A program made the position numbers and the translations under genes. Positions 8,568 to 17,731 of a stretch of 64,000 nucleotides of DNA are shown piece by piece. The notes under the pieces are model-generated. The model ran no database searches. It saw only the letters and a program-made list of their open reading frames with translations, and had not been told where the DNA came from. Origin of the DNA: an uncultured Pseudomonadota bacterium (GTDB taxonomy: Bacteria > Myxococcota_A > UBA796 > GCA-2862545); the NCBI GenBank assembly GCA_913061235.1, contig CAJXTB010000001.1, positions 434,001 through 498,000 on the forward strand, read 5' to 3'. Numbering within the stretch: the stretch's first letter is position 1; each line of letters opens with the position of its first letter.

Positions 8568-9329
8568 TTAGCCAGCCAAATAGCCACCATCGATCGGCAA
8601 TGTCGCACCGGTAATGAAGCTCGCCGCGTCGCTGGCTAGGAAGGTCGCAATCCCAGCGATTTCTTCGGCAACAGCATGCCGCTTGAGCGCACTACGGTCT
8701 GTGAAAATTGCCGATAGCGCTGGGTTGTGAACAATGGCCGCCGCGAACTTGGTGTCTACCAGCCCCGGTGCCAGCGCATTGACCCGAATCTTGCTGGGGC
8801 CCCACTCTTGCGCCAGCGTCATGGTCAGGCTGATCAGTGCAGCCTTGGTCATGGCGTAGATGCCCTGGTACGGGGCGCCGGTCATTCCGTACACGCTCGA
8901 CAGGTTGATGATGCTGCCCGGCCGCTTGTCATCCATGCATCGCGTGGCAACTTGGCGAGCGAACTCGAAGCTGCCCTTGAGGTTGACGTCAAAGGTCTTG
9001 TCCCAAGCCGTGTACTCCAGCGGAATCATGGGCCCAAAGTACGGGTTGGTCGCGGCATTGTTTACCAGGACATCCACCCGTACTCCCGCGTCATCCAACT
9101 CGGCGAACATGGCACCGACATTGGCCAAGTCTCCAGTATTGCAGGGAGCAATTCGGCACTGAACCCCAGTTGCCTCCAAGATACGCTGAGCAGACGCTTC
9201 TAGGCCGTCGCGCTTGCGACTGACCAAGACCAACTGTGCCCCTTCTGCGGCAAACTGTGTAGCGATGGCCTCACCAATGCCTCGGCTCGCGCCCGTCACC
9301 AGCGCCATCTTTCCGTCCAAGCTGCCCAT
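8568..9329 (-). CDS. Short-chain dehydrogenase/reductase
   Basis: 253 residues from the ATG at 9329, chosen because GGAGGG lies just upstream; an ATG at 9341 is possible. It is a classical SDR with TGASRGIG for cofactor binding, NNAA, the catalytic Ser of LSSVYG, and YAMTK as the YxxxK pair. The C-terminus is ITGATLPIDGGYLAG. NAD(P)-dependent oxidation or reduction of a small alcohol or ketone is expected, possibly a 3-oxoacyl substrate, but the substrate cannot be read from the sequence. Its 3' end is duplicated in degenerate form at 6985. Confidence 0.88.
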   Translation of the reverse strand: MGSLDGKMALVTGASRGIGEAIATQFAAEGAQLVLVSRKRDGLEASAQRILEATGVQCRIAPCNTGDLANVGAMFAELDDAGVRVDVLVNNAATNPYFGPMIPLEYTAWDKTFDVNLKGSFEFARQVATRCMDDKRPGSIINLSSVYGMTGAPYQGIYAMTKAALISLTMTLAQEWGPSKIRVNALAPGLVDTKFAAAIVHNPALSAIFTDRSALKRHAVAEEIAGIATFLASDAASFITGATLPIDGGYLAG

Positions 9330-9422
9330 GCGTCCCTCCAAAAAATGTCTCGGCAGGACTCTAAGTCGTTGGCAGGCGTCTGGCGTTGTGGGCTACAACG
9401 AGGCGGGGCCCAAGGATTCGCT

Positions 9423-10211
9423 ATGCGCATTGCTCTCATCTTCGCCATCTTCGCACCCATACAGCTGTGCTCGTTCGGTCGAAACGACATCGGCATCGTC
9501 CGCATTGACACATGGGGCGGGCCCGACTCGCAGCCACAGCAAGATGGTTCGGTCGGTGTCGATCAGCCCGCGAACAACACCATCGTGGAGCCCGGCCAAG
9601 AGGTTGCCCTCGTGGGTAGTGCCGACTTTCTCGGCGCCTTCCCGGAAGACATTGAAGCGATGTGGATTCGTCCGGACCAATCCGACGCCATCTGCGCCGG
9701 TGAGCTCAACACCTCCGGTACCTTTGCCTGTGCCTTCACTGTTCCGCAGACATGGGAGCCTGGTACACACCGTCTACAGTTCCACGTCGAAGCGCCATGG
9801 GGCGAAGTCCAAGACGCCTTCGTGACACTGGTCATCGAAGCAGATGAGCCAGACCCGATCGGTCCTCCAGTCCTGACCATCGGCTCCCCCACCCTCTCCA
9901 GCCGCTGGAGTGAAACGAGTCCGGTTCCGTTCGTAGCCACCCTTCGAGCTGGGGAGACACCCATCGCAGACGCCCGAGTGGTCTGGGAGATCGACGGTCT
10001 ACAGGTCTCTGGCCTGACCGCACGTACCAACTCCGACGGCACCATCGTGCGCGCTGAGACCTTCGCCGTAGGCCCCCATGAAGCCCTTGCCACGGTGTTT
10101 GTAGACAGCGAGGCGGTCACCGCCAGTACGCGCTTCGTGGTCACGGCAGATGAAGACCCAGACACCGATTCTGACTCGGACAGTGACAGCCAAGCCGCGA
10201 ACGAACTGTAG
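9423..10211 (+). CDS. Secreted protein with Ig-like domains and Asp/Ser-rich tail
   Basis: 262 residues from the ATG at 9423, with AAGGA upstream. The longer frame from 9345 overlaps the SDR promoter region. The N-terminus (MRIALIFAIFAPIQLC) is a signal peptide and possibly a lipobox ending at Cys16. Two beta-rich regions (about 45-145 and 150-235), with phrases such as VDQPANNTIVEPGQEV and GTHRLQFHVEAPWG, resemble Ig-like or cadherin-like folds of bacterial surface proteins. The tail DPDTDSDSDSDS is an acidic low-complexity stretch. The function is unknown. Confidence 0.75.
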   Translation: MRIALIFAIFAPIQLCSFGRNDIGIVRIDTWGGPDSQPQQDGSVGVDQPANNTIVEPGQEVALVGSADFLGAFPEDIEAMWIRPDQSDAICAGELNTSGTFACAFTVPQTWEPGTHRLQFHVEAPWGEVQDAFVTLVIEADEPDPIGPPVLTIGSPTLSSRWSETSPVPFVATLRAGETPIADARVVWEIDGLQVSGLTARTNSDGTIVRAETFAVGPHEALATVFVDSEAVTASTRFVVTADEDPDTDSDSDSDSQAANEL

Positions 10212-10253
10212 TTCCGCGAATCGACCTGCAGCCCGTGACTGCGCATGACACTG

Positions 10254-10290
10254 CTAATCTTGACTCTTTCGTACAGATAGATAGACGCCC
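10254..10290 (+). promoter_or_regulatory. Candidate suf operon promoter / Rrf2 operator
   Basis: The 82-base gap before the Rrf2 gene contains TTGACT at 10260-10265, a good -35 match and also the core half-site of IscR-type operators. About five bases later comes GTACAG, a weak inverted partner, then an A/T-rich GATAGATAG stretch. No clear -10 hexamer at ideal spacing is visible. Autoregulation by the Rrf2 protein through this site is an inference. Confidence 0.3.
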
Positions 10291-10293
10291 TGC

Positions 10294-10766
10294 ATGAAGC
10301 TGTCGTCCCAAGAAGAATACGGTCTGCGTTGTTTGCTCCAGGTTGCACGCCTGGACCAAGGTTCGCCCGTGCCTATTTCGGACGTTGCCCAGCGTGAGGG
10401 CCTGTCGACGGACTACGTCGCCAAGCTCATGCGCGTCCTCCGGCAACATGAGCTGGTGGTGTCTGTGCGTGGACCACAGGGCGGGTACAAACTCGCTCGT
10501 CCGGCCGAAGACATCACTGTCCATGACGCTGTCGTCGCTCTAGACGGCCCGCTGTATGACGGTGGATTCTGCGAAGCCCATAGCGGCAAGCAGGTGTCCT
10601 GCGTTCACAGCACACGCTGCTCCCTTCGGGGACTGTGGCGTTGGGTCGGAAGCGCCCTCGAACAAGCCCTCGCAGGCATCACCCTCGCCGATTTGATGCG
10701 GGGTGAGAGCTTTGTTGATTCCGCACTCCCTCCACTGCCAGCCTCCGCGTTGGCCGAGGTGACCCC

Positions 10767-10770
<4 letters not shown>
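10294..10770 (+). CDS. Rrf2-family regulator of the suf operon
   Basis: 158 residues. The N-terminal winged helix-turn-helix (residues ~1-75, with [12 protein letters not shown] and [11 protein letters not shown]) is typical of Rrf2/IscR proteins. Three cysteines (Cys93, Cys103, Cys109) lie where IscR ligates its [2Fe-2S] cluster, although the first gap is wider than in E. coli IscR (92, 98, 104). It is therefore a likely Fe-S sensor controlling cluster assembly. Its ATGA stop overlaps the sufB start, so it is the first gene of the suf operon and probably represses it when clusters are plentiful. It could equally be named SufR or IscR by position. Confidence 0.9.
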
Positions 10771-12200
<1,430 letters not shown>

Positions 12201-12346
12201 CCTTAGCCCTCCGCGGACCGAACTTTCAGCTTTCAGAGCGGCCTCGCCGCACACTTTTTGAACAACGAGAGGCGCACAAGCGCCGAGCCCAGGCGGCAGA
12301 CAGCGTACTGCTGACAGCCCCATGGCCCAAACTCTTGGAAGACACC

Positions 12347-13132
12347 ATGATTCACATCTCCGACCTCAAAGCCAACATTGGCGAGACCCCGATTCTCAAG
12401 GGCCTGTCCCTCGACATTGAACCGGGAACCGTTCACGCCATCATGGGCCCGAACGCCGCTGGTAAGTCCACCTTGTCCAAGGTCGTGGCTGGCCATGAAG
12501 ACTACGACGTCAAGAGCGGGGACATCACCCTCAACGGCGAGTCCATCATGGAGCTGTCTGCCGAAGAGCGCGCACAGAAGGGCATCTTCATGTCCTTTCA
12601 GTACCCGGTCGCGATTCCGGGCATCAGCACCGCCTACTTCGTTCGCACGGCAGTCAACGCTGTTCGGACCGCCAACGGCGAAGAAGAGATGGACGCCGTC
12701 ACGTTCCTCAAGACCGCTCGTGAGCGCATGAAGTGGGTCGGCATGGACAAGGCGCTGCTCAACCGTCCGCTCAACGTCGGGTTCTCCGGTGGAGAGAAGA
12801 AGCGCAACGAAATCTTCCAGCTCGCCATGCTCGAGCCGCAGTTCGCCATCTTGGACGAGACCGACTCCGGTCTGGACATCGATGCTCTGCGCACCGTCGC
12901 AGACGGCGTGAACAAGATGCGCGACCCTAAGCGCAGCTTCCTGGTCATCACGCACTACCAGCGCCTTCTCGACTACCTCAAGCCAGACGTCGTACATGTC
13001 CTGGTCGACGGACGCATTGTGTACACCGGCGGCTTTGAGCTGGTTCACACCCTCGAAGAGCACGGATACGGCTGGGCCGAAGAGCAGATCAAGAATGGCG
13101 AGCCTGTGTGCCCGCCAGGTGCGGAGGCGTAA
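12347..13132 (+). CDS. sufC: Fe-S cluster assembly ATPase SufC
   Basis: 261 residues from the ATG at 12347; an upstream ATG at 12335 is less likely. It is an ABC-type ATPase with Walker A GPNAAGKST (residues 34-42), a signature region FSGGEKKR near 145-152 and Walker B FAILDETDSGLD near 166. The EKKRNEIFQ and DETDSGLD sequences are SufC-specific. It powers conformational change of the SufBC2D scaffold. The leader 12201-12346 contains a small hairpin (GGCGC/GCGCC, 12271-12284) but no clear promoter. Its TAA overlaps the sufD ATG (TAATG). Confidence 0.97.
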   Translation: MIHISDLKANIGETPILKGLSLDIEPGTVHAIMGPNAAGKSTLSKVVAGHEDYDVKSGDITLNGESIMELSAEERAQKGIFMSFQYPVAIPGISTAYFVRTAVNAVRTANGEEEMDAVTFLKTARERMKWVGMDKALLNRPLNVGFSGGEKKRNEIFQLAMLEPQFAILDETDSGLDIDALRTVADGVNKMRDPKRSFLVITHYQRLLDYLKPDVVHVLVDGRIVYTGGFELVHTLEEHGYGWAEEQIKNGEPVCPPGAEA

Positions 13133-14373
13133 TGTCCGATTGGCGCGCGACCTTCGTCGCAAATCAAGAGACCTTTGTTGGCGGAGCACACGCTCTGGCA
13201 TGGCGAGAAGATGCACTGGCTGCATTTGAAGACGCTGGCATGCCACGTCCCAAGGCCCACGCGTGGAAGCACACGCCACTCAAGGCCCTCAAGACCGCGT
13301 TCAATGCCGCTCCGGTGGCCTACAGTGGCACGACTCCACGCATCGAAGGCGCGGTCAACATCGTCCTCGTCGGCGGCGTTGTGGACCCATCGCAGAGTGA
13401 TGCGCTTCCGGAAGGCGTCACGGTGACGTCGCTACAAGCGAACCTGTCGATGGGAGCCCCTGCCCTTCCAACAGACGCCCCGGCAACCCTGAACGCCCCG
13501 TTCGACACCCTCAACAAGGCCTTTGTCAACGGCGGCACCGTCGTCACCGTCGCAAAGAACAGCACTATTGAGGCACCGATTGTCTTGGTTCATGTCGGTG
13601 GGGCGACCGGTCACGCCGTACATGTTCAGAACCACATTCGCTTGGAGCGTAGCGCCAAGGCGACCATCGTTGAGTTGTGGGCCATGGACGGCCTAGCCAA
13701 CGCGCTGACGACAACGGACACAGCGGACAACGCCGAGCTGCACCACATCGTCCTTCAGAACAACGGCCCCGAGGCGCTGTTCTTGGCCGACCACAGGCAT
13801 GTCTTGGGCCGCAATGCTCGTGTCTTCGGCACAAGCGTCGCTCTGGGCTCTCTGCTCGCCCGTGTTGGCGTACACACCCGGCTCAACGGCGAAGGCGCAG
13901 AGTGCGACTTGTCTGGCGTCTACTTGGGCCACGGCAGCCAGCACCACGACCACACGCTTCGTATGGAACACAAGGCTCCGAACTGCACGAGCAATCAGCG
14001 GTTCCGAGGCATTCTGGGTGGTAAGTCGCGCGGTGTGTTCAGCTCGCTGCTCGTCGTCACTGAGACCGGCGTCAAGGCTGACGGCACCCAGGACAACCGC
14101 AACGTCCTGCTGTCCGAGACCGCGCGCGCCAACAGTGAGCCCATGCTCGAGATCTACACCGATGACGTCAAGGCCGCCCACGGCAGCGCCATCGGAAAGC
14201 TCGATGATGAGGCACTCTTCTACATGCGCGCTCGCGGCATCGACGCCTCCACAGCACGTCGCATGCTGACCGGTGGTATCGCCCGCGAGATCATCGCGGA
14301 TATCGCTGACGAAGCCATTCGTACCCATGCCGAGACCCTGGTCGAAGCCTGGCTACTGGAGTCTGTTGCATGA
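13132..14373 (+). CDS. sufD: Fe-S cluster assembly protein SufD
   Basis: 413 residues from the ATG at 13132, inside the sufC stop. SufD-type features include PRPKAHAWKHTPLKAL near the N-terminus, GGTVVTVAKNSTIEAPIVLVHVG in the middle (quoted in part), and the C-terminal HGSAIGKLDDEALFYMRARG followed by ARRMLTGG. It is the SufB paralogue that completes the SufBC2D complex and helps iron entry. Its stop overlaps the sufS start (ATGA). Confidence 0.95.
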   Translation: MSDWRATFVANQETFVGGAHALAWREDALAAFEDAGMPRPKAHAWKHTPLKALKTAFNAAPVAYSGTTPRIEGAVNIVLVGGVVDPSQSDALPEGVTVTSLQANLSMGAPALPTDAPATLNAPFDTLNKAFVNGGTVVTVAKNSTIEAPIVLVHVGGATGHAVHVQNHIRLERSAKATIVELWAMDGLANALTTTDTADNAELHHIVLQNNGPEALFLADHRHVLGRNARVFGTSVALGSLLARVGVHTRLNGEGAECDLSGVYLGHGSQHHDHTLRMEHKAPNCTSNQRFRGILGGKSRGVFSSLLVVTETGVKADGTQDNRNVLLSETARANSEPMLEIYTDDVKAAHGSAIGKLDDEALFYMRARGIDASTARRMLTGGIAREIIADIADEAIRTHAETLVEAWLLESVA

Positions 14374-15608
14374 GCACGTTGACTGCTGATCTCGACATCG
14401 ACGCTATCCGCGCCGAGTTCCCGGTCCTTGACCAAGAGGTCGGTGGCCATCCCTTGGCGTACCTAGACAGCGCGGCCAGCTCACAGAAACCAACGGCCGT
14501 CATTGACGCGATCTCGAACTACTACCGTCACAATCACGCCAACGTGCATCGCGGTGTGCACCACCTGTCCCAGACAGCAACGGTGGCCTTTGAGAACGCG
14601 CGAAAGGCGCTGGCTAGCTTCCTGAATGCGCCAACGGACCGCGACATCGTGTTCACCCGCGGAACCACAGAGGCCATCAACCTCGTCGCAAACACCTGGG
14701 GCCAAGCCAATATTGGGTCGGGCGACGAGATCATCGTCTCGCACATGGAGCACCACTCCAACATCGTGCCCTGGCAGATGTTGTGCCAGAGGACCGGGGC
14801 CATCCTCAAGGTCATCCCCGTCCTAGATGACGGCACCTTGGACATGGACGCCTACGCCGCTCTGCTGAACGACCGCACCAAGCTTGTCGGCGTCGTTCAC
14901 GTCTCCAACAGCCTCGGTACGGTCAATCCGGTGGCCGACATCATCCGTTTGGCGCACGACGTTGGCGCAGTGGTCTTGCTCGACGGCGCCCAAGCAACGC
15001 CGCACACCCGTGTCGACGTGACGGCACTGGACGTCGACTTCTATGCCCTGTCCGCGCACAAAATGTACGGTCCTACCGGTATTGGCGCTCTGTACGGTCG
15101 CAGCTCACTTCTTGAGAGCATGCCTCCGTGGGAAGGCGGCGGCGACATGATCAAGAACGTGTCCTTCGACGGCACAACCTACGCTCCCCCCCCAGCGAAG
15201 TTCGAAGCCGGCACGCCCAATATTGCCGGCACCGTTGGCCTACATGCGGCTATCGACTGGATGAATCGCGTGGGCGTCGACGCTATTGCGGCTCACGAAC
15301 ATCGCTTGCTGACCTACGGAACCGAGCTACTAAGCGAGATTCCAGCGCTGCGAATTCTGGGTACTGCCCCGAACAAAGCCGGCGTCATCACCTTCACTTT
15401 CGGTGATGCTCACCCCCATGATGTTGGCACCCTGCTCAACGAAATGGGCATTGCCATCCGCACCGGACATCACTGCACAGAGCCTCTGTGGGCCCGCTTC
15501 GGCGTTCCTGCTACCGCTCGTGCATCATTCGCTGCCTACTCCACCCTAGACGAGGTAGATCGCCTCGCCGCTGGCCTGCGCAAAGCGGGCCGGATGCTGG
15601 GAGCCTGA
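14370..15608 (+). CDS. sufS: Cysteine desulfurase SufS (class II)
   Basis: 412 residues. The PLP lysine is Lys231 in SAHKMYGPTGIGALYG, and the catalytic cysteine is Cys369 in the class II motif RTGHHCTEPLW. Both positions are close to E. coli SufS (226 and 364). It supplies persulfide sulfur to SufB. SufS normally needs SufE or SufU to relay sulfur, yet neither gene is in this operon or window, so a partner must be encoded elsewhere or be dispensable. The stop is followed one base later by the DUF59 gene. Confidence 0.96.
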   Translation: MSTLTADLDIDAIRAEFPVLDQEVGGHPLAYLDSAASSQKPTAVIDAISNYYRHNHANVHRGVHHLSQTATVAFENARKALASFLNAPTDRDIVFTRGTTEAINLVANTWGQANIGSGDEIIVSHMEHHSNIVPWQMLCQRTGAILKVIPVLDDGTLDMDAYAALLNDRTKLVGVVHVSNSLGTVNPVADIIRLAHDVGAVVLLDGAQATPHTRVDVTALDVDFYALSAHKMYGPTGIGALYGRSSLLESMPPWEGGGDMIKNVSFDGTTYAPPPAKFEAGTPNIAGTVGLHAAIDWMNRVGVDAIAAHEHRLLTYGTELLSEIPALRILGTAPNKAGVITFTFGDAHPHDVGTLLNEMGIAIRTGHHCTEPLWARFGVPATARASFAAYSTLDEVDRLAAGLRKAGRMLGA

Positions 15609-15609
15609 C

Positions 15610-15960
15610 ATGACCGCACTCGAAGACATTGAAGGACCCGAGGTTGAATTCGCCGGCGACCCCGTGGTGGTTGCCAAGGTCGTAGACGCCCTGATGACGA
15701 TCTACGACCCCGAAATTCCCATCGACATCTACCAGCTTGGCCTCATCTACAAGGTCGACATTGAAGAAGATGGCACCTGCCTCATCACAATGACGCTCAC
15801 CACGCCCATGTGCCCAGAAGCTCAGTCGATGCCGCCAAAGATTGAGCAAGAATGCAGCGTTGTCGAAGGTGTCACCCATGCTCAGGTGGACCTGGTCTGG
15901 GATCCGCCATGGACGCCGGACCGCATGACTGAAGCAGCAAAGCTGACCCTGGGCTTTTAG
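15610..15960 (+). CDS. sufT: SufT-like DUF59/MIP18 Fe-S assembly factor
   Basis: 116 residues of the DUF59 (MIP18) family: VVDALMTIYDPEIPIDIYQLGLIY, shown here in part, and the MTLTTPMCPEAQSMP segment with the conserved cysteine. Such proteins help cluster maturation or transfer under high demand and commonly end suf operons. The last gene of the operon; a 314-base gap follows. It could also be labelled a PaaD-like protein, but the suf context favours SufT. Confidence 0.9.
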   Translation: MTALEDIEGPEVEFAGDPVVVAKVVDALMTIYDPEIPIDIYQLGLIYKVDIEEDGTCLITMTLTTPMCPEAQSMPPKIEQECSVVEGVTHAQVDLVWDPPWTPDRMTEAAKLTLGF

Positions 15961-16274
15961 ACCCAGCGCTCGCCAGAAACTCGCTGACCAATGCCCCGCG
16001 CTCACTGATGGATGGTGGAGTGCGGGTGCTCATTTTTGGATGCGGATCTGGTCAGGGGGCTGGTCGGCTGGACCGGTCGCGAGAAAAACGCCCCGCGGGG
16101 GTGCTTATGGGCTACTTTTCGAAGAGTAGGCTTACGTCTGTCGCGTCTTTGACGGGCTAGCCGGACGTCTATTGGCTGCGCGAGCAGTCCTCTTCAATCC
16201 CATTTCTTTCATGCATCAACACGGTAGCCAATCCAGCCTTTGCTGGTACCGTAGCGCCGCAAACGGGAAGCCCC
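15961..16274. other. Non-coding gap between suf operon and L,D-transpeptidase gene, with two inverted repeats
   Basis: No gene is supported here. Two structures are visible. First, 16089-16103 can form a six-pair GC hairpin with a three-base loop. It is preceded on the plus strand by five A residues, so it would act as a terminator only for leftward transcripts. Second, 16112-16129 is an 18-base imperfect palindrome (CTACTTTTCGAAGAGTAG), a possible operator. The promoter of the gene at 16275 should lie in the last 150 bases, but I cannot point to clear hexamers. Confidence 0.4.
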
Positions 16275-17558
16275 ATGCCCGCACTTCGCAATCGTCGGTC
16301 CTCAACGAACGCCTCCACCTCCGCTCCGACGGGTGGTGCCAACGCAGCCTCCCAAGAGTCCAACGCTGCCCTTGCGTCCGCCCTCAACCGGCCAACGCTC
16401 AAGCAAGGCGCGCGCGGACCGGACGTGTCTGCGCTGCAAGAACAGCTGCTGGCGACGGGGTACCTGCGCGAGCGTCCCGACGGCATCTTTGGTTCTGGAA
16501 CGGCGGGTGGACTGCGCATGTTCCAGAGCGCTCACGGCCTAGACGATGACGGTGTCGCGGGTCCAAAGACAAATATGGCCCTGGCGAATCCTAGAGTTTA
16601 CCGAGCCATTCCTGTTGAGGAGTCGCAAAACCAATCGGAAGGCCAAGCACAAGCCCAGCAGCAGGAGGCCGCCGCGCCCAAAGACCAGCGGTCATGGTGG
16701 GACAAGCTGACCGGAGGCGGCAAAGACAACGACAACAACCGAGGTCGAGACCGCTCCAATACCCACGGTGCCAAAGGGGCGATGAAGCTCGACAAGCTCG
16801 GGATATCCGTCCCCACGCGACAGTTCTACGCCTCTGGCGTCTCTCCGCAGGCACTCTCAACGGCACTGACTGCGTACCAAAACTATTCGAGCAGCAAGCG
16901 CGACGCACAGAGCACACGCCTGACACTGGTCGACTACACAAAGCCGCGTACTGAAAAGCGCCTGTGGGTCCTAGACCTGACAACGGGACAGGTCCTACAC
17001 AAGGAATTCGTTGCTCACGGGTATGGCTCCTCGCACAAAGGCAACGCCAACTACTCAAGCCGCTTCAAACAAGCGACCAAGACCGGGTCCGGTCAGAGCC
17101 AGCTTGGCTTGATGAAGGCCAAAGGTGCCAACGGACGCACAGGTACAAGTAGTCGCGTCAGACAAGCAAATGCAGCGAAACGTGCGGGGGACACCGACGG
17201 ATACGAAGACCGTATCTCCACCCAACGCTTCTCAAGTCTCGAAAAGGAGGCAAACGGGAAGGCAGACGTAGACGTCATCATGCACTGGGCGCACAACTCC
17301 AAGGGAAACACCTACGCGACCGACAAAGGCGGCGTGGGAGGCAACAGTGCCGGCTGCTGGGCCCTGCCCGAAGAGGGCAACGGGAAAGTAGTCGACCTGA
17401 TTCGGTCCGGAGATTTCATCTTCAACTACTACCCATCCAAGTGGTATTTCGAAGAGAGCTCCAAGTACCTAGGCGGGCAGTGGGTCAAAGACAGCCAGGG
17501 CGAAGAGCACAAGCCCGAGCTTCAAAAAGAGGGCCAACACCCCGCGTTCTCCGGGTAG
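16275..17558 (+). CDS. Peptidoglycan-binding, YkuD_2-type murein L,D-transpeptidase-like protein
   Basis: 427 residues. The N-terminus is disordered and rich in Ser, Thr and Ala, with no signal peptide, and contains SNAALASAL. Residues ~41-102 form a PG_binding_1 domain (QGARGPDVSALQEQLL, then FQSAHGLDDDGVAGPKT). A Gln- and charge-rich linker follows. From ~200 on it resembles the murein L,D-transpeptidase catalytic family (YkuD_2): RLWVLDLTTGQVL, FVAHGYGSS, SQLGLM, a histidine at 337 (MHWAHN) and the nucleophile Cys361 in GNSAGCWALP. It would cut or cross-link peptidoglycan. A wall-acting enzyme without a secretion signal is odd and suggests delivery by a specialised secretion machine. Confidence 0.8.
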   Translation: MPALRNRRSSTNASTSAPTGGANAASQESNAALASALNRPTLKQGARGPDVSALQEQLLATGYLRERPDGIFGSGTAGGLRMFQSAHGLDDDGVAGPKTNMALANPRVYRAIPVEESQNQSEGQAQAQQQEAAAPKDQRSWWDKLTGGGKDNDNNRGRDRSNTHGAKGAMKLDKLGISVPTRQFYASGVSPQALSTALTAYQNYSSSKRDAQSTRLTLVDYTKPRTEKRLWVLDLTTGQVLHKEFVAHGYGSSHKGNANYSSRFKQATKTGSGQSQLGLMKAKGANGRTGTSSRVRQANAAKRAGDTDGYEDRISTQRFSSLEKEANGKADVDVIMHWAHNSKGNTYATDKGGVGGNSAGCWALPEEGNGKVVDLIRSGDFIFNYYPSKWYFEESSKYLGGQWVKDSQGEEHKPELQKEGQHPAFSG

Positions 17559-17563
17559 AACCG

Positions 17564-17589
17564 CCCGACATGCGTGCTCCCTTGTCGGG
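17564..17589 (+). terminator. Possible hairpin terminator after the transpeptidase gene
   Basis: Perfect seven-base arms CCCGACA (17564-17570) and TGTCGGG (17583-17589) enclose a 12-base loop a few bases after the stop codon. There is no T-run, so it is at best a weak or Rho-assisted terminator. Confidence 0.3.
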
Positions 17590-17731
17590 ATTCGGACGCC
17601 ACGACAAGCGTGTTGAGCGGGCGCCCCGTTGTGTGGCTTCATGACGGGTTGCCAACGACGTTCGCCCTAGTTTCTATGGCATTCGCTCACACCCACGACA
17701 CCGACCTCTTAGGCATCCGCCGAGGTGATTG

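Noticed and set aside
12233-13279. Leftward 348-codon open frame opposite sufC
   Set aside because: Antisense shadow of a fully conserved sufC and the start of sufD; no family features.
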